Below are positions 1-11,196 of a stretch of DNA of 64,000 bases, one piece after another. Within the stretch, counting starts at the first letter, position 1; every line of letters starts with the position of its first letter. The notes beneath the pieces are model-generated. The model saw only the letters and a program-made list of their open reading frames with translations. It did no database searches and was not told the origin of the DNA. Both the position numbers and the translations under genes were made by a program. Source of the stretch: Leptobrachium leishanense. Lineage: Eukaryota > Chordata > Amphibia > Anura > Megophryidae. Location: positions 117,604,190 through 117,668,189 of the forward strand of contig CM019066.1 in NCBI GenBank assembly GCA_009667805.1, in the 5' to 3' direction.

Positions 1-718
1 ATGAGCACTTCCCTTTTCCTACTGTTAATACCTCTCCCTACACAACCAAGCATTCTGCTAGCATTTCCTGCTGCTCTATTACATTGACTACTTACCCTTA
101 GATCCTCTGAAATAATGACCCCTAAATCCCTTTCCTCAGATGTTGAGGTTAGGACTGTATCAAATATTCTATATTCAGCCCTTGGGTTTTTACGTCCCAG
201 GTGCATTATCTTGCACTTCTCCACATTAAAACTCAATTGCCACAGCTCCAACCATTTTTTTTAGTTTACCTAAATCATTTGTCAATTGGCTGATCCCTCC
301 AGGAACGTCAACGCTGTTGCAAATCTTTGTGTCGTCAGCAAAAAGACATACTTTACCATTAATACCTTCTGCAATATCACTAATAAAAATATTAAAGAGA
401 ATGGGTCCAAGTACTGACCCCTGAGGTACCCCACTGGTAACAAGACCTTATTGGAATCCAAGCTCAAAGATTGCAATTTATTGATAAGCCTTCTATGTGG
501 AACAGTATCAAAAGCCTTACTGAAATCTAAATAAGCAATGTCTACTGCACCACCTGTGTCTATTATTTTTGTTACCCAATCAAAAAAATCAATAAGATTA
601 GTTTGGCATGATCTCCCTGAGCTAAACCCATGTTGTTTCTGATCCTGTAATCTATGTGTTTTTAGATGTTCAACAATCCTTTCCTTTAACATGGTTTCCA
701 TTATTTTCCTCACTACCA
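1..718 (-). mobile_element. LINE reverse transcriptase fragment (CR1/L2-like non-LTR)
   Basis: Minus-strand remains of a non-LTR retrotransposon reverse transcriptase, running off the left edge of the window. Around 490-700 the frame reads a typical palm motif A (AYLDFSKAFDTVPHRR) preceded by a fingers segment (QHGFSSGRSCQTNLIDF). Below about 450 the protein continues in another frame with a PQGSVLGP block (about 400-430) and a FADDTK catalytic motif (about 335-355), then typical C-terminal palm/thumb sequence down to position 1. Some 40 residues expected between motif A and PQGS are missing, so there is a deletion plus frameshift near 440-460. The upstream end is cut by the neighbouring TIR element. 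Clade assignment (CR1/Rex/L2 group) is by motif style only. Confidence 0.85.
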
Positions 719-1393
719 GATACTCGAGTATAGCGCGACCCGAATATAATGTGATGGATAGAGATTTATTGTGGAAATGAGAAAATACTAAAGACTCGAA
801 TATAACGCGAGGAGCAAAATTATAGAAGTATACTGTACCGGTAAACAATTAAAATTCTTCGAGCTTCTCTTAACACAGTCAGGCTCCCCCTCAGGTCAGG
901 GTGCTCTGCTCTAGAATGATTGTAGTTGTTACTAAGTATGAAGCCGCTGGCCACCCATCTTCTTTACTTGTGATAAGATGGCCGGCAGAGCGAGGCGACC
1001 AATGCAGTGAATCATTCACCGATAGCCAGTACGCCAGGAGGTGTCATTTTCTGACCTCCGGCTCCAGCAGGCAGGCTCAACCACCAAATTGTGGAGCGAG
1101 GGTGCATGCTCGGTTTTAAGCCAATCTTGAATGATTGGCTTAATCCGAGCGTGTCCTCTGACTGTGATTGATCCCACCTCTCCCGAATCTGGGAGTTCCT
1201 GAAGTGTTTGCGGGCATCAGGGAGCCCACATTCAATTCAGGGAGACTACCGGAACTTCTGGGAGACTTGGGATCCCTAAGCAAATCAAGTGTTTTTTTAA
1301 ACTCGATGCAGATGTCTTGAATATAATGCGACCCCTCCAATTTTAAGGTAAACTTTTGTCACCAAAATCTAGCGGTATACTCGAGTATCTACA
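719..1393. mobile_element. Non-autonomous DNA transposon with TIR GATACTCGAGTATA
   Basis: The ends are exact inverted copies: GATACTCGAGTATA at the left and TATACTCGAGTATC at the right. The subterminal motif CGAATATAATGCGACC recurs at 735-750, 790-812 and 1317-1332 in both orientations. There is no transposase. It abuts and truncates the LINE on its left. I could not read a convincing target-site duplication, so the superfamily is open. Confidence 0.7.
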
Positions 1394-2119
1394 TTTATCA
1401 TAAATACGTTTATAAGCAACTTTCTGCATCCTGGATTAGAATTAACCCTCAATTAATATAACAAAAAAAATTATGTAACATTTGTCAGAAACTGAAAAAA
1501 TATGCATATTGTATTTCCTATCAATCATTATTAAGTTGTCAGGGGCAAATTATGCAGCATACATAATGCATTATAATTGTATGTTTATCCTCGTTATCAA
1601 TAGAACATTGAAACACATTAAATGCATACATTCTACTAACAATTTGCAATACTGTATGACAAAGTGGTAAATAACAATGGTATTTTAGACACAGAAGATC
1701 TTGAATATAAAGAATTATATTAGTGGAATAAATTGATTTTATTATTTTACTTAATTAGATATGGCTTCAAAGGCTATAATACCGTTTATAAACAAAACTA
1801 CTTTAATATTTTCCATGGCACGTTTGTATTTTGGATAACATTACTCTATGCGATTTAGTTAAGTGCACACATACAGGGAGGAAAATAGTGTGTGGTTCTT
1901 TTAATTAATGTGTTAATATGTTATGCAGTGTGCTTGCATGTACATTATTTCACTTTTCCATATACTGTTCTCCACCCATAATGCTCATGTTCACCTTGAA
2001 CAAATGTTGAAGCTGAAAACCATTTCTTCAAAAAATTATTAGTCATTAAAAAAATAAAAAAACTTTGCAATAACTGAACGGAAATGAGACAAAACCACAA
2101 ACAAACAAAGGAATAGAAA
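1394..2119. other. AT-rich sequence with nothing recognised
   Basis: Unique-looking AT-rich DNA. Short open frames here (for example 1482-1670) have no recognisable domain and lie in low-complexity composition. I see no gene. Confidence 0.6.
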
Positions 2120-2234
2120 CATGAGGCATAGAGGGCCCTGCTCAGAGGAGCTTGCAATCTAGGAGAATTGTGGTGGAGGTAGAAAAGAGTTTTATGAGTA
2201 AAAGTTTTATTGATGTCAGGATCACTAGCACTAA
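2120..2234 (-). mobile_element. 3' tail of an L2-type LINE, cut by the BEL insertion
   Basis: The stretch GAGGGCCCTGCTCAGAGGAG followed by GCTTGCAATCTAGGAG matches the L2 tail at 42783-42830 and related tails at 50735 and 63080. Its coding-side partner lies beyond the retroelement at 11197-11700, so one L2 fragment was split by the BEL element. Confidence 0.6.
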
Positions 2235-2603
2235 TGTTCTGTTTCTCCACCAAAGCACTGAGAATGTGATCTCTTAACTTACTGTTGTGATGAGATGGCT
2301 ATAGCTCCCAGTCTAGATGAATTACAGACAGTGACTCAATCGAGATGACACCTTGAAGATCTGTTGAAGTTTTATTCCAAAACTGTAGAAAATCCACAAC
2401 AATATACTGTACATCCGATAGGTCAAAAAATCATAATGAATCTGAGTCCATAAGGCTTGCAAAGGATTACTGGGAAGGGAACAAGGGTGGAGCTATCTGA
2501 ACAGGAAATCCCTGCGCCATGAGGAAGGGAGGAGAGAAACCCAGGGGTAGATAAGACATGTGCAATTCTTAAAGGCATATCACAAGTCATGTGAAACATG
2601 ACA
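2235..2603 (-). repeat. 3' LTR of the BEL/Pao element
   Basis: 369 bp, TG to CA. It matches 10833-11196 except for five extra bases and one substitution. A minus-strand AATAAA polyadenylation signal lies at 2371-2376. Confidence 0.95.
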
Positions 2604-2612
2604 CTCCCCGTC
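2604..2612 (-). other. Polypurine tract of the BEL/Pao element
   Basis: Read on the minus strand the bases just before the 3' LTR are GACGGGGAG, the expected plus-strand primer site. It also fixes the LTR boundary at 2603. Confidence 0.6.
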
Positions 2613-3552
2613 GAAATCTATGATTTCTATAATTAAATAACTTTGACTAAAGTTCAAAACAAATAAGTGAAGATTCTTTTCCAGGAACATCTGAAAAACA
2701 AGAGGGAAGGGAAGAACAAGAGAAAAGAATGCAACATTAACAATTCTTGCAGATCTTGATATTGATGGTTCAGGCTGTGTCAAGAACAGTCAGTGAGCCC
2801 ATCTTCAGAGGGGAAGGCAGCAACATGCACCAATCCTTCTTTCCTCTCTTTGTCTCAAATTGATGACTTGTGAGGCTTGTCTTCTTCTTTGGGCAGAAGG
2901 AGTACTAGTTCCTTTATAGGCCTGAAGTAAAGGTGTGGAGAATCTTCTTTCATGAATAAGTTGTAAAGTTTTCTGGTCCAGTACCAGTCCAGGAATTTTC
3001 TTGCGACTCCAATTGATGGAATGCACCAAATACGATCAGGCTGCTATGAAAATATTGATTGGAATACAAAATGCTTATATGCCTTGAAATGAACTTTGCT
3101 CTAGTTAGCATTCTATTAACAGGCTGACAGTTCAGAAATGCATCTCACCTAAGAATCTGCAGCCATGTGTAAATGTCTTAAAGCACACCCAAGATAAGGG
3201 CGGAGGTTAGGAAAATAGGGAGTAAAAAAGTCCAGAAGCAAACAGATGTTAATTCCTGTTAGATAGTGAAACGTTAGGAAAACTTGTGAAACTGCAGAAA
3301 TGTTTATCTTTGTGTTACTCTGTATTTTAACTTTTAACATGCTGCTGTATGCATTTTAGTAGGTGTTACTTCTCTCTGATAAGATATTGAAATGTCATGT
3401 AAATGTATATAAGCACATGTAACCAAACATACAACGGAGAACGAAGCGAAGGAAAACTTTGTGTCTTGTCATTATTTCCAGTTACTTCCTTCTCTCTGGT
3501 CGACCATGAGTTATTTTGTTACGGAGAGATAGTTTAGTTAGAGAATAGAAGA
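2613..3552 (-). other. Non-coding interior between BEL pol and the 3' LTR
   Basis: About 940 bp with no recognisable domain. Positions 3410-3480 contain a TATA-like run (GTATATAAGC) followed by sequence that could be an old inserted LTR, but I cannot find its partner or ends. The small minus-strand frames at 2580-3029 look like chance. Confidence 0.5.
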
Positions 3553-6129
3553 TTACGGACACACATCAAGCTGAGGCAGAATTTTCCAGCTATCACCAAT
3601 CATGCGTTCCCAAGAGTCTCCCATGTGAAAGGAGTGAGGTGGGTTGAATTCCCATTTACACTTGTCATTCAAGAAGTTCAGTATCTTTTCTGCTCGAGAG
3701 GCCTCTTGAATTGTGGGGGGGGGGTCTTTACAGATGTGCCGCTTGTGACATTGTTTGTTTGTATCAGAGCTGTTTGTAAATTGATGAGCAATGTGAAAAA
3801 GGCGTGCAATGGCTCTTACAACAGAAGACCACTTGGAAAAGCGTTCAAAACGGTGAGGACTCAGCCTTACCCTTTCTTTCACAGAGGTGTTGAGTGTAAC
3901 GGTAACAGCTCTAATTTCTTTATCCAATTCTGGTTCAACCAGTTCAAATGTAGAATTTGTAGAATTTGAGATGAGGTCTTCATTCAAGAGTATTGGTGGG
4001 GATAGCCATAATGTGTCCAGAAATGCAGTAGCAGGTACTGCACGCGTACCTCGATCAGCAGGGTTGAAGTTAGTGGACACATAGTGCCATTGTTCAGGTG
4101 CAGAGAACTTTCTTATACGTTCCACTCTGTTGCCTACATACACGTGGAACTGTCTTGTCTGATTATGTATGTATCCTAGCACTATTTTACTATCTGTGTA
4201 AAAGTCAAAGGAGTCTATTTCAGTGTCTGTTTCAAGTTCTATAAGCTCAGCAATTTCCACACCTAACACAGCTGTGCAAAGTTCAAGCCTTGGAATCGTA
4301 TGTGCAAGTTTTGGTGTGAGCTTGGACTTGCCCATGATAAATCCTAGACTTGCTCCACCGCTGGGATCTGTGACCCGAAGATAAGCCACTGCAGCTATGG
4401 CTTCGTTGGATGCATCGGAGAAGACATGGATCTCTCTTCTGGTGGCATTCTTTAACAATGAAGGGGTGTAAGCACGTGGTATCTGGAGTTGTTCTAATGC
4501 TTGTAGAGATTGTTTCCAGGATTCCCACCTTTGTTGTTTCTCCTTGGGTAAGGGGGTATCCCAGTCTGAGCTTTCAGAAGTAAGCTGTCTCAGCAGTATT
4601 TTACCCTGAATGATGAGAGGTGCTATGAAACCCAATGGATCATAAATACTGTTCACTGTAGACAGAACTCCTCGCTTTGTGAAGGGTTTATCACAGGTTG
4701 ATGCTTGAAATGTGAACGTGTCTTGCTTAACGTTCCAAAGCAATCCAAGACTGCGCTGTGTAATGGAAAGGTCCGTTCCTAGTTGGAATTTCTTCACACT
4801 GACAGCGTAGTCATCAGAGGGAAAGGCTCTCATGGCCTTGTCGCTGTTCGAAATGATTTTGTGAAGTCTGAGGTTTGCAGTGGCAAGCATGTTCTGAGTT
4901 CTAGTGAGAAGGTCAATAGCTTCTTCTTCTGTAGGCAGAGATTTGATTCCTTCGTCTACATAGAAGTTCTTTTCGACGAACTGTCGTGCATCAAACCCAA
5001 ATTCTTTCTCTCCTTCTTGAGCCGTTTTCCTCAGTCCATAAATTGCTACTGCGGGAGAAGGACTATTACCGAAAACATGTACCTTCATCCGGTAGTCTAT
5101 GACTTCATCATTGACATCATTGTTGCGATACCATCGGAACCTGAGGAAGTTTCTGTTGTCTTCACGAACGATGATACAGTGGAACATTTGCTGAATGTCA
5201 GCCATAACAGCAATTGGTTCTTGTCTGAAGCGAAGTAAAACTCCTATGAGGTTGTTGTTCAGATTAGGCCCAGTGAGAAGACTGTCATTAAGGGAGACAC
5301 CTTCATGTCGAGCACTTGAGTCGAAGACCACCCTAATCTGATCAGGCTTGCGAGGATGATAGACACCAAAGCATGGAAGATACCAGCATTCTTCTCCTTC
5401 CTTAAGCGGAGGTGCAGGCTCAGCATGATCTCTCTCAAGCACTTTCTGCATAAAGTCCACAAAGTGTCTTTTCATCTCAGGTTTCCAATTCAAACTGCGT
5501 TGTAAAGAAGTAAACCGTGCTTCTGCATGTTCTCTGTTGTTTGGTAGTCTCTTTCTTGGAGTACGGAATGGTAGAGGTGCTACCCAGCTGTTGGAATCAT
5601 CTTGGTGGAACTCTTTACTCATGGTTTTCAGGAATTCTTTGTCTTCCATGGTAGCTGCCAACTCGTTGTCTTTAGATGTTACCTCAAACACTGTGTTGCC
5701 GATGTTGTCATCCAAGAAATTAAGAGCTTTCTCTTCGTCCTGTATTATGTGTCGTTGTGCGCTCTTATGAAGCAGTCTTTCCTTCACATGATATTGGTGT
5801 GGTCGTCGTGCAGAACAAGAAGTCCGACCATTTGGCAGGACGTGTGTTTTAAAGGAGGACACAGAGTAAGGTTTTCTGCCTTTGTCTCGACAAACATTGC
5901 CTATGATGACCCAGCCTAGATCCAGACACTGAGCATATGGAGCATCATGTGGACCGTTGATTTGTTGACGAACTTTGTGCACCCTTAAGATGTCTCGGCC
6001 AAGCAACAGTAGGATCTCAGCACTTCCGTCGAGGGCTGGTATTTGTAGGCTATGTCCTTCAAGTGAGAATGGTGCAAGGCAGCTTCCGGAGTAGGGATCT
6101 CCTCTTTGTTGCTTGGAATCTGGTTGCAC
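3553..6129 (-). pseudogene. BEL/Pao pol remnant: protease C-terminus, RT, RNase H, truncated integrase
   Basis: An 858-codon open frame encoding the enzymatic part of the retroelement polyprotein. It starts inside the protease (LLLLGRDILRVHKV at about residues 40-53). RT motif A (AVMADIQQMF) has its Asp at 311. The catalytic box at 390-393 reads YVDE rather than YVDD, so the second catalytic Asp is replaced by Glu. RNase H shows FSDAS (Asp571), PRLELC (Glu615), YTDSK (Asp646) and NPADRGTR. At residue about 815 the integrase jumps from its first few residues straight to the segment carrying its last catalytic Glu (WEFNPP, then SWERM, Glu841). The HHCC zinc finger and most of the DDE core, several hundred residues, are deleted (junction near 3685). 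Its true upstream end is in another frame, see the gag-protease entry. This copy cannot make a functional integrase. Confidence 0.9.
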
Positions 6130-7755
6130 TCAGTGATAGTGGGCAAAGGTATTTCCACATTGTCGTTCAGAGGAGCAACCACAAGACCGCTGGCTCTCCT
6201 ACCTAAGACTTCTGTAGTGCCGGTGCAAGTAGTTAGGGTATATGGTAGAGCATTTTATTTTATGTTCAAAAGTTCAAAAAATTGTGTTGTTGCAAGAGAT
6301 CTGTTACTCTGATCATCCAGAATGGTATACAGTCTTATGGCCTTTTCAGGTTGACCTCTTGGGTATACACGAACCAAACATATCTTTGCGCAGGATTTGT
6401 CACAGAGTCCTTCTCCACAGACTTCCGTACATGAAGAGAACACTGAGGTGGAAGGTACTGCTTGATCTGTGCGCTCCCCGCCTTGCTTTGCCTCAGGAGG
6501 ATTGTTTGTGGGCTTAGTAAAGTTGTGCGGATATGGATGAAGAGCTTGTACATGGTCATCGCTGTCACACTCTATGCATTTAATGATAGCTTTACAGTCC
6601 TTTGCAAAGTGTTCTGTGGAGGCGCAGCATTTGTAGCAGACCCCAAATTTCTTTAAAAGTTCTTTACTTTCTTGTAGGGTTTTCTTTCTGAAGCCAATAC
6701 ATTTCTTAAGTGGATGCGGTTTGTTATGTATGGGACATTGGCGATTTGGGTTCTCGATGTTCTTGTTTTGTTCAGTCTTTTCAAGAACTGTAGCAGGTGC
6801 AGGTAGAACAGTGGTCCTTTTCACGGACACTGGTCCTCGATGGTCTCTGTGTGTCATCCGTGTGTTTGTAGGTCTTGGAGGGGGTGAACTGAGAGGGTTA
6901 CCTTCACCATAGGAGAAACTTGGGTCATTCTTTGTGTCTGCAATTCGTTTGATGAACTCACAGAAGTAGGAAAAAGGAGGAAAGGCAACTTGATGTTTTT
7001 CCTTGTATTTTGATCCAAGCGCTGCCCAATTTTCTTGAAGGCCATACAGTAGCTTGAGAACAATAGGGTTGATGCCACGAGGGGTGTCAAGGTAACTGAG
7101 ACCAGGTAAGCGGATGTCAGCTTTAGCGAGTTGAAGCTCCAATAAAACATCGCTGAGTTCTTGAAACTTTAAATTCTCTCTAACGGAAATCCTTGGGAAA
7201 CTGTGCAATCTTTTGAATAAGGCATCTTCAATGGCTTCTGGACTGCTAAAGGTACGTTCAAGTCTGTCCCAAGCAGCATTAAGGCCTGCAGCAGGGTTGT
7301 CAATATGAACCGCTTTGAGCCTCTTGATGCGTTCAGTAGACTGGGGACCTAGCCATCTGATGAGCAGATCTAATTCTTCTGTAGCAGTGATGTCTAGGTC
7401 ACTCATTGTGGCTTTAAAGGTGGATTTCCATCCTCTGTAATTTTCAGGCTTGTCATCAAACTTGGTGAGGCCTGTCTTTGTGAGCTCTCTGCGAAGCATG
7501 TATTTAGCAAACTGCGACATGTCCATGTTTTCAGACTTTGGGTGCATGACTGCAGGTGACTTGGGAACATATGTTGGTGCTGAGGCATTCAACACTGGAA
7601 CTGGTTTAAAGTTCATTGGCATGTTGGTTTGTAGCTGTGGAGCAGTGTGCTTGCTAGTAGGTACTTGGCTGATGTCAAGGTAAGGTGGATAGTTTATTAT
7701 GCGCATGCTATTGTCCACTGCTTGGTGAGATGCTGCAGTCTGGTGTACTGGAAGA
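6040..7755 (-). pseudogene. BEL/Pao gag C-terminal half and protease start
   Basis: From the Tc1 insertion leftward the frame encodes the capsid region (RGWKSTF and LIRWLGP around residues 95-125 counted from 7718). Three Cys/His clusters follow: CPIHNKPHPLKKC, then CYKCC with EHFAKDC (a CX2CX5HX4C knuckle, residues 361-375), then CIEC. An aspartic protease active site ILDDQSNRSL lies at about 466-475. Two breaks separate it from pol: an in-frame stop at 6255-6257 in the protease, and a frameshift close to 6041-6045, after which the protein continues in the 3553-6129 frame. Allowing for the 1,648 bases contributed by Tc1 and its TA duplication, this frame agrees with gag upstream at 9406-10380, so gag was open when Tc1 landed. 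Confidence 0.9.
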
Positions 7756-7757
7756 TA

Positions 7758-9403
7758 CAGTCAGGTCCAGAAATATTGGGACATCGACACAATTCTAACA
7801 TCTTTGGCTCTATACACCACCACAATGGAGTTGGAATGAAACAAACACAATGTGCTTTAACTGCAGACTGTCAGCTTTAATTTGAGGGTATGTACATCCA
7901 ACTCAGGTGAACGGTGTAGGACTTACAGCAGTTTGCAGATGTGCTTCCCACTTGTTAAGGGACCAAAAGTAATGGGACAGAATAATAATCATAAATCAAT
8001 CTTTCCCTTTCAATACTTGGTTGCAAATCCTTTGCAGTCAATCACAGCCTGAAGTCTGGAATGCATAGACATCACAAGATGCTGGGTTTCATCCCTGGTG
8101 ATGGTCTGCCAGACCTCTACTGCAACTGTCTTCAGTTCCTGTTTGTTCTTGGGGCATTTTCCCTTCAGTTTTGTCTTCAGCAAGTGAAATGCATGCTCAA
8201 TGGGATTCAGGTCAGGTGATTGACTTGGCCATTGCATAACATTCCACTTCTGTCCATTAAAAAATTCTTTGGTTGCTTTTGCAGTATGCTTTGGGTCATT
8301 GTCCATCTGCACTGTGAAGCGCCGTCCAATGAGTTCTGCAGCATTTGGCTGAATGTGAGCAGATAATATTGCCCGAAACACTTCAGAGTTCATCCTGCTG
8401 CTTTTGTCAGCAGTCACATCATCAATAAATACAAGAGAACCAGTTCCATTGGCAGTCATACATGCCCACGCCATGACACTACCACCACCATGCTTCACTG
8501 ATGAGGTGGTATGCTTAGGATCATGAGCAGTTCCTTTCCTTCTCCATACTCTTCTCTTCCCATCACTCTGGTAGAAGTTGATCTTGGTCTCATCTGTCCA
8601 TAGGATCTTGTTCCAGAACTGTGAAGGCTTTGTTAGGTGTTGTTTGGCAAACTCTAATCTGGCATTCCTTTTTGAGGCTCACCAATGGTTTACATCTTGT
8701 GGTGAACCCTCTGTATTTACTCTGGTGAAGTCTTCTCTTGATTTTTGACTTTGTCACACATACACCTACCTCCTGGAGAGTGTTCTTGATCTGGCCAACT
8801 GTTGTGAAGGGTGTTTTCTTCACCAGGGAAAGAATTCTTCGGTCATCCACCACAGTTGTTTTCCGCGATCTCCCGGGTCTTTTGGTGTTGCTGAGCTCAC
8901 CGGTGCATTCCTTCTTTTTGAGAATGTTCAAAACAGTTGTTTTGGCCACACCTAATGTTCTTGCTATCTCTCTGATGGGTTTGTTTTGTTTCTTCAGCCT
9001 AATGATGGCTTGCTTCACTGATAGTGACAGCTCTTTGGATCTCATCTTGAGAGTTGACAGCAACAGATTCAAAATGCAAATAGCACACTTGAAATGAACT
9101 CTGGGCCTTTTATCTGCCCATTGTAATTGGGTTAATGAGGGAATATCACACACCTGGCCATGGAACAGCTGAGAAGCCAATTGTCCCATTACTTTTGGTC
9201 CCTTAACAAGTGGGAGGCACATCTGCAAACTGTTGTAAGTCCTACACCGTTCACCTGAGTTGGATGTACATACCCTCAAATTAAAGCTGACAGTCTGCAG
9301 TTAAAGCACATTGTGTTTGTTTCATTCCAACTCCATTGTGGTGGTGTATAGAGCCAAAGATGTTAGAATTGTGTCGATGTCCCAATATTTCTGGACCTGA
9401 CTG
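7758..9403 (-). mobile_element. Tc1/mariner element, long TIRs, inserted in BEL gag
   Basis: 1,646 bp, ends CAGTCAGGTCCAG inverted, flanked by the duplicated target TA at 7756-7757 and 9404-9405. The terminal inverted repeats (7758-7981 and 9180-9403) are about 224 bp and differ at only about two positions, so the insertion is recent. A second, truncated copy of the same family lies at 57291-57646. Confidence 0.95.
8010..9045 (-). pseudogene. Tc1 transposase with one frameshift
   Basis: The start is taken at the Met opening MRSKELSLSVKQ (9045), where the paired helix-turn-helix DNA-binding region begins (IREIARTLGVAKTTV, then a KRPGRSRKT linker). The catalytic DDE domain carries ILWTDETK, then MDNDPKHTAKAT and WPSQSPDLNPIEHAF, with the second Asp and the Glu at the usual DD34E spacing. 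The end is at KGFATKY (8010). Length, about 345 codons, is normal for the family. One single-base frameshift lies in the run of five T at 8669-8673, between the DNA-binding and catalytic domains; otherwise no stops. All three catalytic residues are present. It would cut at TIRs and reinsert at TA if repaired by a trans source. Confidence 0.92.
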
Positions 9404-9405
9404 TA

Positions 9406-10380
9406 TGAAGGCAAATTGTCTTGGAGTACAGTAGGTGCGGAGAAGAGACCTTGGTTGAGTGCTTTGGTTGCTGTGACAGTGAGCTGACGTTCTGGAGAGG
9501 AATGTGAAGAATCTGAGGCATAAGACACAGCTGAGTGTCTGCTGCTACTGTTGTCTCTTTCACTTTCACTAGCAGCCTGTTCTAAAACTTTTAATCTTGC
9601 CATGGCCGTGGCATGTTCACATTGTTTTTCCAAAAGTTCCATTTCCACTTTGTGGCGTGTGGCTTCAGCTTCCTTGCGTGCGACTTCAGCTTCCAATTCT
9701 GCCTTCTGGCGTGCGGCTTCAGCCTCCATTTCTGCCTTCTGGCGTGCGGCTTCAGCCTCCATGCGTGCGGCTTCAGCTCCCATTTCTGCTTTCTTTTTGG
9801 CGAAGGCTGCCTGAATTTTGGAAGCTTCAGCATCAGCACGGGCCTTTATGAGTTGTTGACTGAGTGTGGAAGACCTTGATTGTAGGGATTTGGAAGACCT
9901 TGAGGAGTGTCTGGAGGATGCAGAGCGGTGGGATCTGGATTCATGGAGCTGTGCAATTCTTACTTCTGCCTTTGTCTTTGTTTGCAGCACTAGATTGTCT
10001 CTTTCTAGATTGAGCTCAGTGAATCTCTTTAGTTCTTCCAGTGACACTTTAGTGTTGTACCGCTTTAAGAGATGAATATATTTAACACACAGTCTTTGAT
10101 AATTCTGATAAGCGACATCTAATTGCTTAATAGTGCTCTCTAGTTGTAATGCATCATGACATGGTTGAGAGAGAGCTGACATGCATGTGACATTAGTACA
10201 CCATAGATCATTCGTTTGAGACACCAACTCTTTTGCGTGAGCTTCAAGATTTTCTTGTACTTTCCAGGTTGGTTTTGTTAATCTTTTTTCTCTTTTGTTT
10301 GGTTCAGGGTTTAATTCCTGATCTGAAAGGATTTCTGAGTCTGGTAGTGTGTCAGTTTGCATGTTGATTTGCTGGAACAT
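9406..10380 (-). pseudogene. BEL/Pao gag N-terminal half, coiled-coil
   Basis: Opens with MFQQINMQTDTLPDSE at 10380 and runs open to the Tc1 insertion at 9404. The frame then reads about 30 residues of Tc1 TIR sequence before stopping at 9322. The first 150 residues are helical and end in a Ser/Arg-rich run (RSASSRHSSRSSKSLQSRSS). A long Ala/Glu/Lys heptad-like stretch follows (repeats of the type RQKAEMEAEAA, about residues 180-265), predicted coiled coil, then a Ser-rich linker. The start is supported by its position 450 bp from the 5' LTR and absence of an earlier in-frame Met of note. Confidence 0.85.
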
Positions 10381-10832
10381 TTTGCTGACAAGGAGAGGGT
10401 TAATGATCTAGTTCTATAGCAGCAGAGAAATGTATCAATTTTGCTCAGCTCAGCTAGTATTTCTAGGCACTGGGTGAAAAAAGATTTGTTTTTACTTTCT
10501 TTTCACAGTCAAATCACATGCAATGCGTACAGAGAAATAAACTGGTTGTAGTGTACAGATGCACTGGATAAACTGTTTGTAAGGCACAGATGTATTGAAC
10601 TTTCACAGCACTAATATCCTTTGTTGAATGCTATGCTGGGACTTGCTTGCAGGCACATACAGGCTTGTGGTAATGGCTGCACTGTGTGAAGCTGCTATTT
10701 CCACTGTCCCTACCGTGTCTCCCTGTGTATCCAGAGCTAGCAAGGATCCTATGGAGGATGTCTGACTGATCTTTCTTGATCTTTTGGCTGATCTTTCTAA
10801 GATCTTCTGACTGATATATATGATTTTTTGAC
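10381..10832 (-). other. BEL/Pao leader between 5' LTR and gag
   Basis: Untranslated leader of about 450 bp. The bases right after the 5' LTR on the minus strand (GTCAAAAAATC) do not look like a tRNA 3'-end complement, so I cannot name the primer-binding site. Near 10740-10800 AGATCAG-like words are repeated. Confidence 0.55.
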
Positions 10833-11196
10833 TGTTCTGTTTCTCCACCAAAGCACTGAGAATGTGATCTCTTAACTTACTGTTGTGATGAGATGGCTAT
10901 AGCTCCCAGTCTAGATGAATTACAGACAGTGACTCAATCGAGATGACACCTTGAAGATCTGTTGAAGTTTTATTCCAAAACTGTAGAAAATCCACAACAA
11001 TATACATCCGATAGGTCAAAAAATCATAATGAATCTGAGTCCATAAGGCTTGCAAAGGATTACTGGGAAGGGAACAAGGGTGGAGCTATCTGAACAGGAA
11101 ATCCCTGCGCCATGAGGAAGGGAGGAGAGAAACCCAGGGGTAGATAAGACATGTGCAATTCTTAAAGGCATATCACATGTCATGTGAAACATGACA
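10833..11196 (-). repeat. 5' LTR of the BEL/Pao element
   Basis: 364 bp, TG to CA, partner of 2235-2603. The minus-strand AATAAA signal is at 10968-10973. Promoter elements should lie here, but I see no clear TATA box. Confidence 0.95.

Larger units (their letters stand above)
2235..11196 (-). mobile_element. BEL/Pao LTR retrotransposon, defective, near-identical LTRs
   Basis: An 8,962-bp LTR element on the minus strand. The LTRs begin TG and end CA. From right to left the order is 5' LTR, untranslated leader, gag (interrupted by a Tc1 element), protease, reverse transcriptase, RNase H, remnant integrase, non-coding stretch, polypurine tract and 3' LTR. Five-base flanks are ACTAA at the left and ACAAA at the right, a duplication with one mismatch. 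Gene order and the DDQSN protease style, plus absence of an env-like frame, fit the BEL/Pao group. The two LTRs differ by one 5-bp indel (near 2405) and one substitution near the end, which suggests a recent insertion, yet the coding region is badly damaged. Confidence 0.93.

Noticed and set aside
3361..3552. A second LTR inside the BEL interior, suggested by GTATATAAGC and downstream leader-like sequence
   Set aside because: No matching partner, no TG/CA ends and no duplication could be found.
9551..9879. Cys/Phe-rich plus-strand frames opposite gag
   Set aside because: Antisense shadows of the Ala/Glu/Lys-rich gag coiled coil.
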